Positions 52,094-64,000 of a stretch of DNA of 64,000 nucleotides are shown piece after piece (the stretch's first letter is position 1; each line of letters begins with the position of its first letter). Origin of the DNA: Galbula dea (lineage: Eukaryota > Chordata > Aves > Piciformes > Galbulidae); the NCBI GenBank assembly GCA_013399015.1, contig VWZX01002286.1:1-64000 (forward strand), given 5' to 3'. The notes under the pieces are model-generated. The model was not told where the DNA came from, made no database searches, and saw only the letters and a list, made by a program, of their open reading frames with translations. The translations under genes were made by a program, and so were the position numbers.

Positions 52094-52178
52094 AGTGGAG
52101 TCCCTCAGGGGTCGGTACTGGGACCAGTGCTTTTCAATATATTCATTAACGACCTGGATGAGGGAACAGAGTGCACCC
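52094..52178 (+). mobile_element. Isolated CR1 reverse-transcriptase fragment
   Basis: Translated in the frame starting at 52094, this short block is open and reads SGVPQGSVLGPVLF followed by NIFINDLDEGTECT. That is the conserved CR1 RT segment just before the expected FADD catalytic region. Homology stops abruptly after GTGCACCC, before the catalytic aspartates, and there is no CR1 3' end downstream. It is therefore an internal fragment, cut at both ends. Confidence 0.9.
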
Positions 52179-55100
52179 ATTCATGTTTTCATAGGTAACT
52201 CCTGTAACCCCTCCCAGTCTTTGTTTTACTAGACTAAGCAAGTTAAGCTCTTAAATTTACTTGAGGCTATACCTTACCCTGTTCAGCTGCATCCACCTCA
52301 GTTGAACTAATCATTATCGAAAGCAGATAACCGTATATGCACTGCAGTATTCCAGGTGATATTCAGACATACTTTTGTATGCTTGTAAGCTCTAGTACAA
52401 CAGAATTAATACTTACCTGTCTTTACTATAAAGATTCACTATATCAGATCCACAAGAATCTCCAGCTCTTTATATGCAATTTATAGCAGAAATTCTTGTT
52501 ATTTTCACTTCATATTACTAACTGTTATCCCATTTTGCATTACTACATGCTTCAAGGTTACCCAGCAGTAAGGTATTTTTGCACAAAGGTCTATCTCTCA
52601 TCTGCTCCAATACCTACCGCTCCAGTATTAGCACGTATTTTTTGTGTCAGTGTCATTAATGAAAATACTAAATAAGATAGCCCCTGAAGCATTCCTTGAA
52701 TAAGGTTATTGCTGCATCTGGTATTTTCCTTTTCAATAACAACTATGGTCTCCTTACACATTTTTTTTAATCTTAATTTATAAATACCTCCATTACATTA
52801 CAAATTTAGTTTCAGAACAACACCATAGCCTAGATATTTAGTGACAACACACTGAAAAAACGTTAGCCATCACAAATGTGTAACCGGATTGTGACATTAA
52901 CACTAACATTTGTTCTCCACTCTGTATCTGGAAAGCTAATTTCCCATGGTTACACAAGTACTAGTAGGGTTTCCCCTCTCTAATAATATTTCAAGAATAG
53001 GAATGTATCTAATATATCCAAATATATACTAGACCCGTGGGTGCTTTTCCAGTAGGATCTGTTTAACAGCTCTTCCAGAATTGCAGCAGCATTTGCAACT
53101 ACCTCTAAAAGACAAAGGTAGGTATCTTTTGGTTTTTAAAGCATAGCATAGTGATAATACAATGCTTTTCAAAAGCATAACAAAAAGAGGTACATTTTCT
53201 TGGCTTTAGAAGATAAAAAGTCAATATCCCCCCAAACTAGAACACATTGGCAGGGAAACAAACATACTGTAGTAAATGTTGCCTCAGTATTATTATACAC
53301 TAACGCATGATCCATTGAAAATGACAGGAAAAAAACACAGAATACAATTCTGAGTTGCCTTCAAATAGGGTAAAGAGCAATAGACTTTCTCTTTTCCCAC
53401 AAATAAAAACAGAGCAGAATCTTCAAGAGCAAATGAATCAATTTTTCTAATTTCAGTAAGAATCTAACTTGGTAAAAGGCCTAAAAGATTTATAGTTACA
53501 AAGAAGTCTTTGAAGTAATAAATAATAACAAAATGAGGAATAAAATATTATACTGCTGTATCAGTAACATAAAGTACACTGAAAATCAGATAACTTGAAA
53601 GCTTAAGTATCAAATTTAAAAGCTCTACCAGGTAGCTTTTGGATCATTGGCCTTTTGGACCAAATCCCATAGATGTTTTTGGACCAATTCCCATGGGCTG
53701 TTAGAATAAAGTCAGAGCCTCCACACTTAATCATACAGAACAATGGCACAGGTCTCATTTTTTTCAGTTCATACTAATTCCACAGTGAAGGCACAAAAAT
53801 TAAGAGCTAACTAGCTGTTACAGGATGAATTGGTATTGAAATACACTAAAATGCACAATTACCCATTTTACTGTTGATTAAAGCAAAAGATTTTAAGGAA
53901 AGAAAGAAGTACACAGACTTTTCTTCCTTGGCTTATTTTTGTTTCTACTGATGCATGGCCGAAAAGTGTAACAACAGGTAAAAAGCTATTTATTTTCTCC
54001 CCATCTCTTCTCCTCCACTACAGCCAGAAAAGTTCCTTGCTACTCCCAAGCTGTCTCACTCCTGTTTTGTAGCTTTCTATCAATTTCAAGCAGGTTGAAA
54101 GTTTAACCCTTTGGATCTTATGTGACACTAAAATGTGGCTAGCAAGAATTTGTTAGAGTTAATACAATAATACAATCTCTAAAAGACAGCTACATCTACA
54201 CCCCAAAAATTGTACTGGAATAACCCTCCACAGTAGTGACTTGTAAATCTTTTATTAAATGGAGCATAATACACTGCTTGTCCTTAATGGACTAGAAAAT
54301 ACATTAATAGTATATACATTTTGCAGTGCTGATGTTATAAAAGAAAGCATTACTATACTTATTAATGGTGAATACTGCTTTATAAGCATCACTCAAATAT
54401 ATTACTTTGAAGCTGGTTTACAGATACTCTTATCTGTTATGATATGGCTTGGCTGCAAATCTATTAATCTGAACCAGACTGTAGCATACCTGTGATGTCC
54501 TACAAGCACTAATTGATAAGATTTTCCAATTATAAATTTCACTTCATTCTTATGAATGCAGTAAATGAAGACACTGAAGTGAACGAGATCTAATTTTGGA
54601 TAAGACTCTAGTCCTTGTTAAAATGTTATTACTTCAGAGCTGGTTATATATCATCATTGATATAACAATAACAGATGTCTTATTTGTGCATTCTTTTTCT
54701 GCCTGCCTTTCAGCTACGATTTTACAACTTGTAAAGAATTAGAAAAAATTGCTAAAGGATTTAGAAGAGACTTCTGCAGTTTTATTTAGATGACAAGTGT
54801 AATATTGTTTTTACAAACTCATAAACTAACACAACTCTGATTCGAAAGACTATATTCTTTTTATCCTTCCAAGTCTGTGAAATTATTGATTTGGGGCTAA
54901 GTTTATCAGTAAAGATTACTACATATGATAATGGTGACAGGTAAGTGGTAGGGCTAACCATCAGGATACTGCCACAGAACGCTTACACTTGCAAGTAAAT
55001 GTATATAAGCTACAGCATTGTATTCTCCCGAGTTTTGTATGAATCAAGCTTTGATTAGTGATTCTATAAATAAATTAAATTAGTAGTGATTGATTTGAAG

Positions 55101-56557
55101 CTGTTTCCTTTTCACTACTCTGTCCTTCAAATCAATAAGCAGGAAGATTATAATTACTACTTAAAAGTTCCCTAACTAAAGTTCTTTTCTGTGGCATTTC
55201 ATTGCCAAGAACAATGACTGGACTGGGATTAAACAATCAACCAAAACATGGAAAAAATTTGAATTTGCATTTTTTTTTATAAAAATGTCGGGGGGTTTAC
55301 CAGTGTGCTAGCATTTTTCCCCTTCAAATGTTTGAAATAAGACCTCCATTAAACTAACCTGTACAGTTTCATCACTGTATATGGAAACTGGGGGAAAAAG
55401 AACTCAATTTTGCACAAGGTTTTTTTTTCTGTAAAACCTTAAACTAACCTAGTTTTGGCATGGAGGTTAATGTTAGGACTCAGGAAAGGGTTAACTTTTC
55501 AAAGGTATTCATAGAAAAGCCTTGTGGCATGTGAAAGAAACATCATGCATATCTGTAAACTAATAGAATATGTATTTCAATTAATTATCAGCCTGAATTC
55601 CTGCTAGAACTAGAAAACAGTTCTCCTGTTCCCCACATGAGCAGTCTGAAATAGCTAAAAAAAATGCTGAAGCTCTAGATTTTAAAATTAATAAAGAATT
55701 TTACAAGTAATTATTGCAGGAATTTCAACCTTTGCCACACTTCACTGGAAACTTTGTTTTCTGAGGACTGCATAATCAAATTCTTAATCTATTCACATTT
55801 TCAGCTGCAGTTTACGAAATCAAATTTCACCCAAAAGCTCTTGAGATGTTGCTCTCCAATTATTTTTGACCAAAGCTATATAAACCCCATTCCTGTTCAG
55901 TGACTAACTCACATTTATGTCTGTGCAGATGGGTACAGAAATCCACATTCTGAAGTAGCTGGAGGAAGCTACATATCCAGGCTTGCTAGATAAGCCCTGC
56001 AAAGCAAAAGAGATCACTGATTAACATACTACCACATTAACACTACTATTTGGTTTCTGGACCTGAGCTGGACTCACAGTGACCAGCTCAGAGCACAGAA
56101 AGAGCAGTTCACATGCTATTGGATCACTCTGTATAGATGTAGACCTTAGATATGCTTAGGTGTTGTAAACACCTTAGGTGTGTGTAGCACTGAAACATTC
56201 AAGTGTATTCTGAAGTTCTTTTGGTTTTGAGTCCTGTCTCACCTACAGCAATCAGCTATGTTGAAAAGCACAGAGTGCAGGTACAGCATCAGTTATACCC
56301 ATTCTACTGTCTAACGTATGACTAACTCTGTGCCATGCAGCAGACCTGGCCTATAAGCTGACCAGTATAAAAAAAGTTCAATTCAGCTTATTTCATAGAA
56401 GTTTTCCTTAAATTGTATTTAATTGAAAAAAAAAAAAAGTGTTTAAATTCCTACTGATGCAAATTCTGAATTTTACATAGATGTGGTAAATAAAAGACAC
56501 AAAAGAATTTTAATCAGTTCTGATTTGTAGAAACTAGGCCTACGTGGTATACCAAAG
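52179..56557. other. AT-rich non-coding stretch
   Basis: No gene recognised. A near-perfect tandem duplication of about 24 bp lies at 53654-53697 (units starting TTTGGACCAA). Small hairpins are at 54643-54666 (GTTATAT/ATATAAC with bulge) and 56158-56174 (AGGTGTT/AACACCT, 3-base loop). Confidence 0.55.
53654..53697. repeat. Imperfect tandem duplication, about 24-bp unit
   Basis: Two adjacent units read TTTGGACCAAATCCCATAGA and TTTGGACCAATTCCCATGGG with a short linker. The few differences suggest an older event than the one at 2821-2856. Confidence 0.75.
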
Positions 56558-56772
56558 GTTGGATAATAGGAAAAATTTCCTCACAGAAAGGGTTGTGAGG
56601 CACTGGAACAGGTTGCCCAGGGAAGAGGTGAAGTCACCACCCCGGCACTATTTCAAAGACATATAGATGTTGAGCTAAGGGACATGGTTTAGTGGTGACT
56701 TGGCAGTCTTAGGTTAACGGCTGAACTTGATGATTTTAAAGGTCTCTTCCACACAAACAGATTCTATGATCA
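56558..56772 (+). mobile_element. CR1 LINE 3' end fragment
   Basis: Contains AGGAAAAATTTCCTCACAGA, AAGGGTTGTGAGGCACTGGA, ACAGGTTGCCCAGGGAAGAG, TGGTTTAGTGGTGACTTGGC, GCTGAACTTGATGATTTTAA and AGGTCTCTTCC, then a single octamer remnant GATTCTATGATCAT. This is the 3' region of a CR1 in plus orientation, of the same subfamily as the minus copy at 44658-45035. Confidence 0.95.
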
Positions 56773-59700
56773 TATCTTGATCACAATACTTGACAAGAAA
56801 GGCAAGCATTGTATCCTCCAATAGTAGATACATCTGTCTCTAGTAACAGGGGAAAAAAAGGACAAAAAGACCAGTTCTGGGAGTCATCACCTGCAATTAT
56901 ATGATGACCACATGCAGCACTACTCACAACTCAGATCAAAACTCAAGTTGTTTAAAAGACCACAGTGTCTTTCATTCTGGCCTCAAATCAGACAGAACAT
57001 ATATTAGCAAATTAGATCATATTTTAAATTCAGTTTGAATGAGACTGCTTAAACAGAAGAGTTAGGCCTTATACATCTAACACATACTATCAAGTATTTT
57101 GTTCACAATATTGGAACACTAAATACGGAACGAGTAAACTAATTTTCAAAACTTTGATTTTTTTTAAAATGGCATCACCAAGCAAGCTGTTTTATTGCTT
57201 TGAGCAGTCTCATCAACTTGCCATGAAAGACACTAAGTATACTAAAGCCATGCAACATGGCAATAGTCTACATTTTAACTTACACTTAGGGACTACTTCG
57301 CCTCGTTTTACTTTTTCCAGACCAAAGCAATGGTCAGGACAACCAAGAGATGATACACATATCATAACTACGTAAAGGTCAACAAAGCTTAAACACATTG
57401 CGTCCTACTCATTTGATTACTAGGAGTGTATTTTTCACTTTTAGATCCTAAGGTGGGCACCACAGTAGATGGTAAAATATTCTGACTGAATATGTAAAAT
57501 ACATAGTTCCTGCGCTGAATTTCTCCAGATATGAATGCCAATGTCAAATACCACACAGTGCTAATAATTCTTCTCGTACCATTCCTTACAGAATAACTGT
57601 AACTTACTGCATCAGTATGAGTTGCTCAATGTGCCCAGTTCTGAACTTGCTTACATCGCCTTGACTACATTTAAACAATTTTGGATTCAAACTAGAGTAC
57701 TTCATAACCTGGTTCTACACATCTTGTATTACTAACCATGTGGCAGCTTCATTAAGTTTATAGACAGAAAGGGCAAACACATTTTATTACAGGGGAATAG
57801 ATGACCTAGTTCAGGACTGCTTATGTTTATAGGAGAATGTTTTTTTCTTTTTTAATTGAAATAAAAATTGATTTTATGTGCCAAGAAGTTAATAATGGCT
57901 ACTACTCTACGGAAGTACATATTTTTGTATTCCACTTATTTAGTGGCTCAAAGAATCCACCTGTATCATCTTCTCTCTTGATTCTTGAACTCAAAACCAC
58001 CAGATCTGAGCAAGTAGCCATATGATTCCAGAGAGAATTTCATCATATAAATCATTAATATTTTCCTTACTAAAAAAGAGGGAGATGGGAGGAGCCTAGA
58101 CAACAATTTCATACATTTACACTTCTTCCAGCTGTTGGATTACTGAGTTTTTTCCCCCAAAAAACTGGTATGGCTTGAATCAGATTTAAAATCAGTTCCC
58201 AGAGGAGACTGATAAATGGATTAAAGTAGAACATAAATTCCCTATGTCACCCAGTTCCTTAAACCTTGATGTCAGTAACATGCCTAATCACTCCATTATT
58301 ATAAACGTCAAATATGTTTCACATGAGTTAGGAAGAGTGAATGGGTATCAAAAGAAATGGAAGATTCAAGAAATTGTAATGCTATTATAAACTTCCATGC
58401 AAAAATATCTGAAATATTACAGTGTTTACCCATTAATACTTCAGATTCTTATTTTCTTATAATTTGCACAGTTACTATAAGAGATAGAGGGGTATATCCA
58501 TTGCACTGCACTTAGTTTGCTTTCCCTTAATGGTGCTACTTCTGTGAGCTAGCATAACAAACTGAAGAGTGTATAAAGGCAGAATGCAAATTCACAGTGT
58601 GATTTTTTTTCAGTAGTTAATTTAAGACACTCTACACAGGAATCTTGCTTAGAAAATACAAGAACTCTTATTCTATTCAGCAAAATGAAATGTCTCAGCT
58701 AAAGTAGTGTTTCCACTGGATTTTAAGAAAGATGTTGCAAAGTATAGAGAGCAAAAAAATGACAGCCCTTTCAGAAAAATTACTTACATGAAAGTAATGA
58801 AAGAACTGGGCTTGCATACATTACCAAACAAAAACGGGAGAAGTGGATCAGCATTACAATAATCCTGAAACAAGTAAAAAAGTCAGTGATTTATCATTCT
58901 CCCCTTTCTTCCAAGTTTGCAGAGGAAAATAAGAGGTTTCATTTGGAATTAAAAGGCCAGGAATTAAACAATAGAAACAAGCTTTCCAAGATCAAGTTGG
59001 AACATGCTACCAATAGAGACTATGAAAATCTCATTATGGAAGTCTACAATAACAAATTAGAAATATTTTGGTATAAGACAGTGCAGTTCAGTACTATCAA
59101 ACATCTGATCTGGCTGACTACATGACCTCTTGAGCTTAGCTTGCATTCTACATTTCTACAGTCCTGTAGTTAACAGTCATGCAAAGAATATTACAATTCT
59201 TTAACAGTGACAATACTTGATATGTAGCAAGGGGTAAGAATCCTTGGGCAATAAAGCATTAAGCATTTTAGAAGAAAAATAATGGAAGAAACCTCAGCTA
59301 TTGAACATAACTCCCTAAGTATAAGGTGACAACAGAAATTTCACTAGTAGGGGGAAAAAAAACACCCTTCATCTACTATGTCCCTCCCCAAAGTTTATCT
59401 AATCTAAACCACTGCAAAGTTTTCTAAAAATTGTTACATGCTTAAGAGTTCCAGACTACACATAGTAATGTCCTAATTTTCAGGTTGGCTAATCAACACA
59501 GCTCCCATTGAAGTCAAACAGAATTGGTGAGTCACTGATAGCTATATATGCAAACATTCGCTGCTTTGTTTTCTTTGTGTGGGAATAAAAGGAGGTGGAT
59601 AGAAAAAAAAACCCTCAACTGCCACAACAGCACACAATTCTACAAATTTAAGTTTCTGTTGCCAGTTGTTAGATACTGGATAAATCAACAGGTCAGGAAG

Positions 59701-62700
59701 TTAGCACTAACCTATTGTCTCTTTCACAATTCATGCTTAGATAGAATTTGTTTCTCTTTCAGAGATTCTGTTATAAAGCAGTAAGGCACAATACTAGAGC
59801 TAGTTTCAGCCTTGTATTTACCTTTCAATTTGAAATACTTCTGGCTATAAGAAAAAAGAAAGAGACAAGCTAGTTAGCTAGTCTGAAGTACTATGTTCAC
59901 AAGAAGTTAATAAAAACAATTAGGCAATTCGGCAGAGCTTTGCTGTCTCAAAATAATGCTTGGGAAATATACTGCAAAGGTACAAAATATTGTTAAATAG
60001 CAAAAATAAAAAATAAATACTGAAAACAATACAATCTATCTCAATGTATATTTTTTATTTCTCTACTATAGTTGTATTTTAAGTGTGTTTATTTTCTTTT
60101 ACAATATTTACACATTGCAATGTTAGAGAAACTTGGAAACTTGTACACCCTTTTTGGTGTACAACATGATTCAGTCCTTCTGTTTATCTGTATTAAAAAA
60201 CAGTTATTAATTTCTAATTTTTCTGTACCTCTTCAGGACTTATTTTAACCTTAAAATTCAAAATTTGGCCTCCCCTATTCCTTACTGCATACTGTCCATG
60301 TCATACATACTAAGAACAGTCTTGCTAGTTTCAATACACACTCTTTAGTGAAGCTCTTTACCATGGTAGCTTATTGCATAAGCACTACCATGAAGACATA
60401 TACTAGCAAATGTATTTCCAAAACATCATCTCCTCTGTCATGTATATTTTTGTATACTTTTGTGTATATGTGTACTTTTTTTTTTTCATTCATATATATG
60501 TATATGAGAAAAATCAAGTTTGAAAGATTTTGGCCACAACAGTTCACTGATTTGGGCTTTCCAGTTTAATACACCTAGGACTTGACTTTTCAGAGTACTG
60601 TGCTCAGTACTCTGGTACGTTCAAGGTACAACTTCCATTAAATTCAGCTCCATTGATAGTGCTTCGCATTTAGCAAAATGATGCTCTCAAATGTAACTTC
60701 TTAGCAGAACATATGCAAGATAATCATATTGCTTAACGGTTGGCACCTAATTTAGATGTCTAATTTGTGAGGTTAATTCCCCAAGGCTCCGCTACCATCA
60801 AAAGAAAGGTAGCTCTGCTGTCTCTGGCTACGCATCCCTACTTACTCCATTGTGCTGGCACTTACATTTATAAGGCTGTTCAGTTAGTTGCACTCAAAAG
60901 TTGATTTAGCTGAAAAATAATGGTTTTGGGGAGTGTTTTTGGCATGTTAATTTTTTCAGCTGGATAAGCTGATCTTTCTGTCCATGTATGCACATAATTG
61001 TTAAGTGCACAGGTATTACTCTGAAACTGGCCAGAGCAGATTGAGATGATCTCTTTAGCCAACAGCTCATGGCACTTATGTATTAAACAGAGAGCTGGCA
61101 TGGAATAACGTGTACATTGTGTCAAAAAAAAAAAACCCAAATGGAAATAAAACTCCATCCTTTGACTCCTAAGCCTACATAAGAAGTCTGTAACAGAGGC
61201 AAGGAATGGATCCATATTCCCTGGCCAGCAGTCAAATTATCTTTACACTTAAATTTTCTTTCTACAGTTCCTGCTTCATTCACCCAAATTCTGCAACAAA
61301 TGAGGCAGAGGTCCTACAGAAAACAATCTAATTCATCACACTACTACAGGCTTTTCTCTGTACAGTGAATGAAGCTGAAATCTCCAGGGGAAAAAGCAGT
61401 ATTCTGTAGTTAATGATATTTTAGCACATATAGACAAAGAGGGTAAATTAACTTTAAATAATTGAATTTGAAACCAGGAAGGTATTTTCATATAAGTTTC
61501 TGTATCTGGCTACTGAGAGTTTAAAAAGGCAAATTCAAACTCCAGAAATTTCATCACATGCAATGACAGTGGAGTCAAGTACCAGGGTATGAACACTTAC
61601 AGCATATTACCATCTCAGTTGTAGCAATTGATTTTTAAATAACTCATAATTTTCAAAAATCTTTTATAGCTTGTTAATACATAAACATGTATCATCAAAC
61701 CATAAAAGTGGCCCAAGTCTATTAAAATTGATAGACTTTCAATTGACCACAGATCAGGCCCCATGCACATAAACCAGTGTTTGCGAAACACTGTATGAAT
61801 GCAGAATTTTTAATTAATACATAGCATCTCATGAACTGGCAAAACAGTTCATGTTTAACAATGATGTATAGCCCAACTGTTCCTTTTTTTGTTTGTTTAG
61901 TACATACTGAAGATATCATGGTTTGTTTCACAGCAAAATCACTTTCAGAGAGACTGAGAGTTCTCCTTGTTTACGAGGTAACAACTATATCCTGCAAAGG
62001 TGTTTATTAGACCTGTTACAGATACAGTTGCTACCAAGTGGAAACATGCTCCAGTTTTCTTACGATACAAAAAAATAAGAAAAGCTGAATTTCACAACAC
62101 AAAAATCACACAATTTATCAAAAGACTGAGAAATACTTCCAGAAACATGTGCATCAAACTGAATTAAGTGGGAATATTACAAGCATTACAAAATTACAAA
62201 AAGCACTCCAATCAGTTGCAAATGAGATTCTAGTCTTACTGTAGTTTCCAACACTTGCATCTACAATCAAGAGACTGGAAAATATGTATGACTCTTAGCA
62301 GTCTTTGAATTAATTTTGTTCCAGAAATCAACATGGACCAGAGACTGTCTGTCTATGAAGAAATGGGGTTGTAAAATAAAAAGTCATCTGTAAAGTCATA
62401 AAAATCAAATAAAAATTTGCACTTTTAATTGATTCTTCATAATATCATACTATAATTACCTATTCTCAAAACACAGTGGTTTTCAGCTCTGTGGAGAATA
62501 ATGAATGGTATTTTAACTCTGAACTTGGCTGTAAATCACACTATGCAATCATCATCTGAAAGTAATGGGAGACACCTACGAATATCACAGCTGAACTATC
62601 AAATGACACAAAATAAAAACCAGACTAAGGGTTCATTAGCTACTGTCTTGTACCAACTGTGGCCAAGACTACCTGCAAGGAATGATGTTCATTACTGGAA

Positions 62701-64000
62701 GTCCTCTGCCAGGTGTTTGTCTCCCTGGTTTTATTTTCGCCCTATAGATTACATGTCCTGTTCCTTTTTTCCCCTTCATTTGTCATTCCCAAACATTTGT
62801 TTTTCCCATAGTTTCTTTCTATTTAGTCCTCTGTCCTTCTTAGAAAGAAACATATTTTCTACAATAGATGGACTGGAACCCATCCCCAAGGCAAAAGTCA
62901 CAAGCAGCTGGCACAGGCAGATACCAAGGAAACAATCTAAGAGCAAAGCAAGCACATAGTTACTTCCTGAGAATGTCCCCCAGCATGCAACCATTTCCAG
63001 TTCTGAGACTCCCTGAGCCAAAAGTAATTTGAAGTACTTTATGCCTTTTTTTCTTATGTATTTAATTCAGCTGCTTATTGAATTTGTGCAAATCTCCACC
63101 ATCTACATCATCTTACAATATAGATGTCCTTAATTATACATGGTCTGATGTTTGTTTTATATACTAAAACTACAGTGGCAGTTTAATTACTAAGAAAAAA
63201 AGTATTTAATGAATTCTTTCTTCTAGGATCATCTCTTTTTTTCCTCATTGGATTTTGAGTATTTCATTGGAATAGTTCTGTATTAACTACTCTAGGCTTA
63301 TAATTTGCATACAGAACTTCCCATCTATGTTCTGCATTTCACTGTGCAAAATCCTTCTCTGCAACGACAAGCAGCAGTTCACATCTTCGAAGGCTGTTAC
63401 CTCCTCATGACAGAATGATATTAGCTCCTCCTAGTTTTAGTAAATCTTCATGCTAGATTATTTACTCTTTTTGAAAGATAATTTTGAAAACTACAAAACC
63501 TTGCTCCAGGAGAGCCTACAAAACTTATTTTATATATATCTAATACATGCATTGGATGTGGATGTTTGTAGTTTGGTCCATAGACTGCAGTTCTAACCTA
63601 TTTCACCTCTGTGCATTGCAGACCAAGTGTAATTCGATTTATTAAAAAAAAAAAATAATCAAGATCATGTACTAGTGAGCAAGTGAAATGAACAGAGAGA
63701 GAAGTTAGAGACAGTAACATGTTTTTTAAACATGTCTTCTGGAACTTATTCCACAATAAAGACATGAAGATGCTGTTTGTTGGTATTGTTTTGTTTTGTT
63801 TTTTAAAAAAGCACTATTGATTGTATCTAAAGGAGCAGTAGTATTGGTAGTACTTTTTTTTTTTTAAATCTATTTCAAAAGAAAAAGTAGTCATTCTAAT
63901 TTTTTAAAAAGATAGGGGGAAACGACCCTTTCTATAGCCCACAGAAGTTACATCCTGATGGGCCTTTAAAGTGGGTATCAGATTGAAAGGAACACTTCCT
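56773..64000. other. Long AT-rich stretch to the window end
   Basis: No gene confirmed. It contains an exon-like segment with a coiled-coil-like frame at 58916-59070 (see findings) and the longest open frame of the window, 152 codons at 62501-62959 plus, which has no recognisable domain. Low-complexity patches are a TG/TA-rich run at about 60438-60505 and poly(A) or poly(T) runs near 56428, 61126, 63643 and 63855. Confidence 0.5.

Noticed and set aside
1..64000. Any bacterial-type system (operon, CRISPR, toxin-antitoxin, prophage)
   Set aside because: CR1 and MIR repeats, AT-rich intergenic texture and absence of long frames show vertebrate nuclear DNA; no regularly spaced repeats or gene clusters are present.

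Overview
The window is AT-rich vertebrate nuclear DNA, most likely from a bird. The main evidence is a small set of CR1 LINE fragments: short, 3'-end-anchored, with the CR1-type octamer tail (ATTCTRTG). Other repeats are sparse: one MIR-like CORE-SINE, one probable solo LTR, and a few short simple repeats. Low repeat density with CR1 as the dominant family fits birds better than mammals; turtle or crocodile DNA cannot be formally excluded. The species and the chromosomal locus are not recognised.

No protein-coding gene could be identified. Open frames are short, are scattered over all six frames, and show no recognisable domain outside CR1. The window reads as intergenic DNA (a gene desert) or the inside of one or more very large introns. 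There are no tRNA, rRNA, CRISPR, operon or other prokaryotic features.

Layout: bases 1-35 are the 3' tail of a CR1 whose body lies upstream. A MIR-like SINE is near 1.3 kb. An LTR-like element with a duplicated 5' part lies at about 8.2-8.7 kb. A minus-strand CR1 at 10.6-11.15 kb still shows the ORF2 C-terminal reading frame, broken by one in-frame stop. Further CR1 pieces lie at 20.05 kb (+), 44.66 kb (-), 50.84 kb (+), 52.09 kb (+, an isolated reverse-transcriptase fragment) and 56.56 kb (+). Low-complexity features are an A-rich tract at 18.4 kb, a (TA)n at 33.2 kb, a purine tract at 35.6 kb, an AT quasi-palindrome at 42.2 kb, an (ATTT)5 at 47.2 kb and a C-run at 48.3 kb.

Two stretches (28.2-28.7 kb and 46.8-47.07 kb) stand out as complex, unique sequence rich in homeodomain-type TAAT cores. 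They are my best guesses for conserved regulatory elements, but conservation cannot be tested here. Three short open segments with plausible splice borders (7784-7897, 47708-47804, 58916-59070, all +) are listed only as hypotheses. I found no convincing undescribed biological system.
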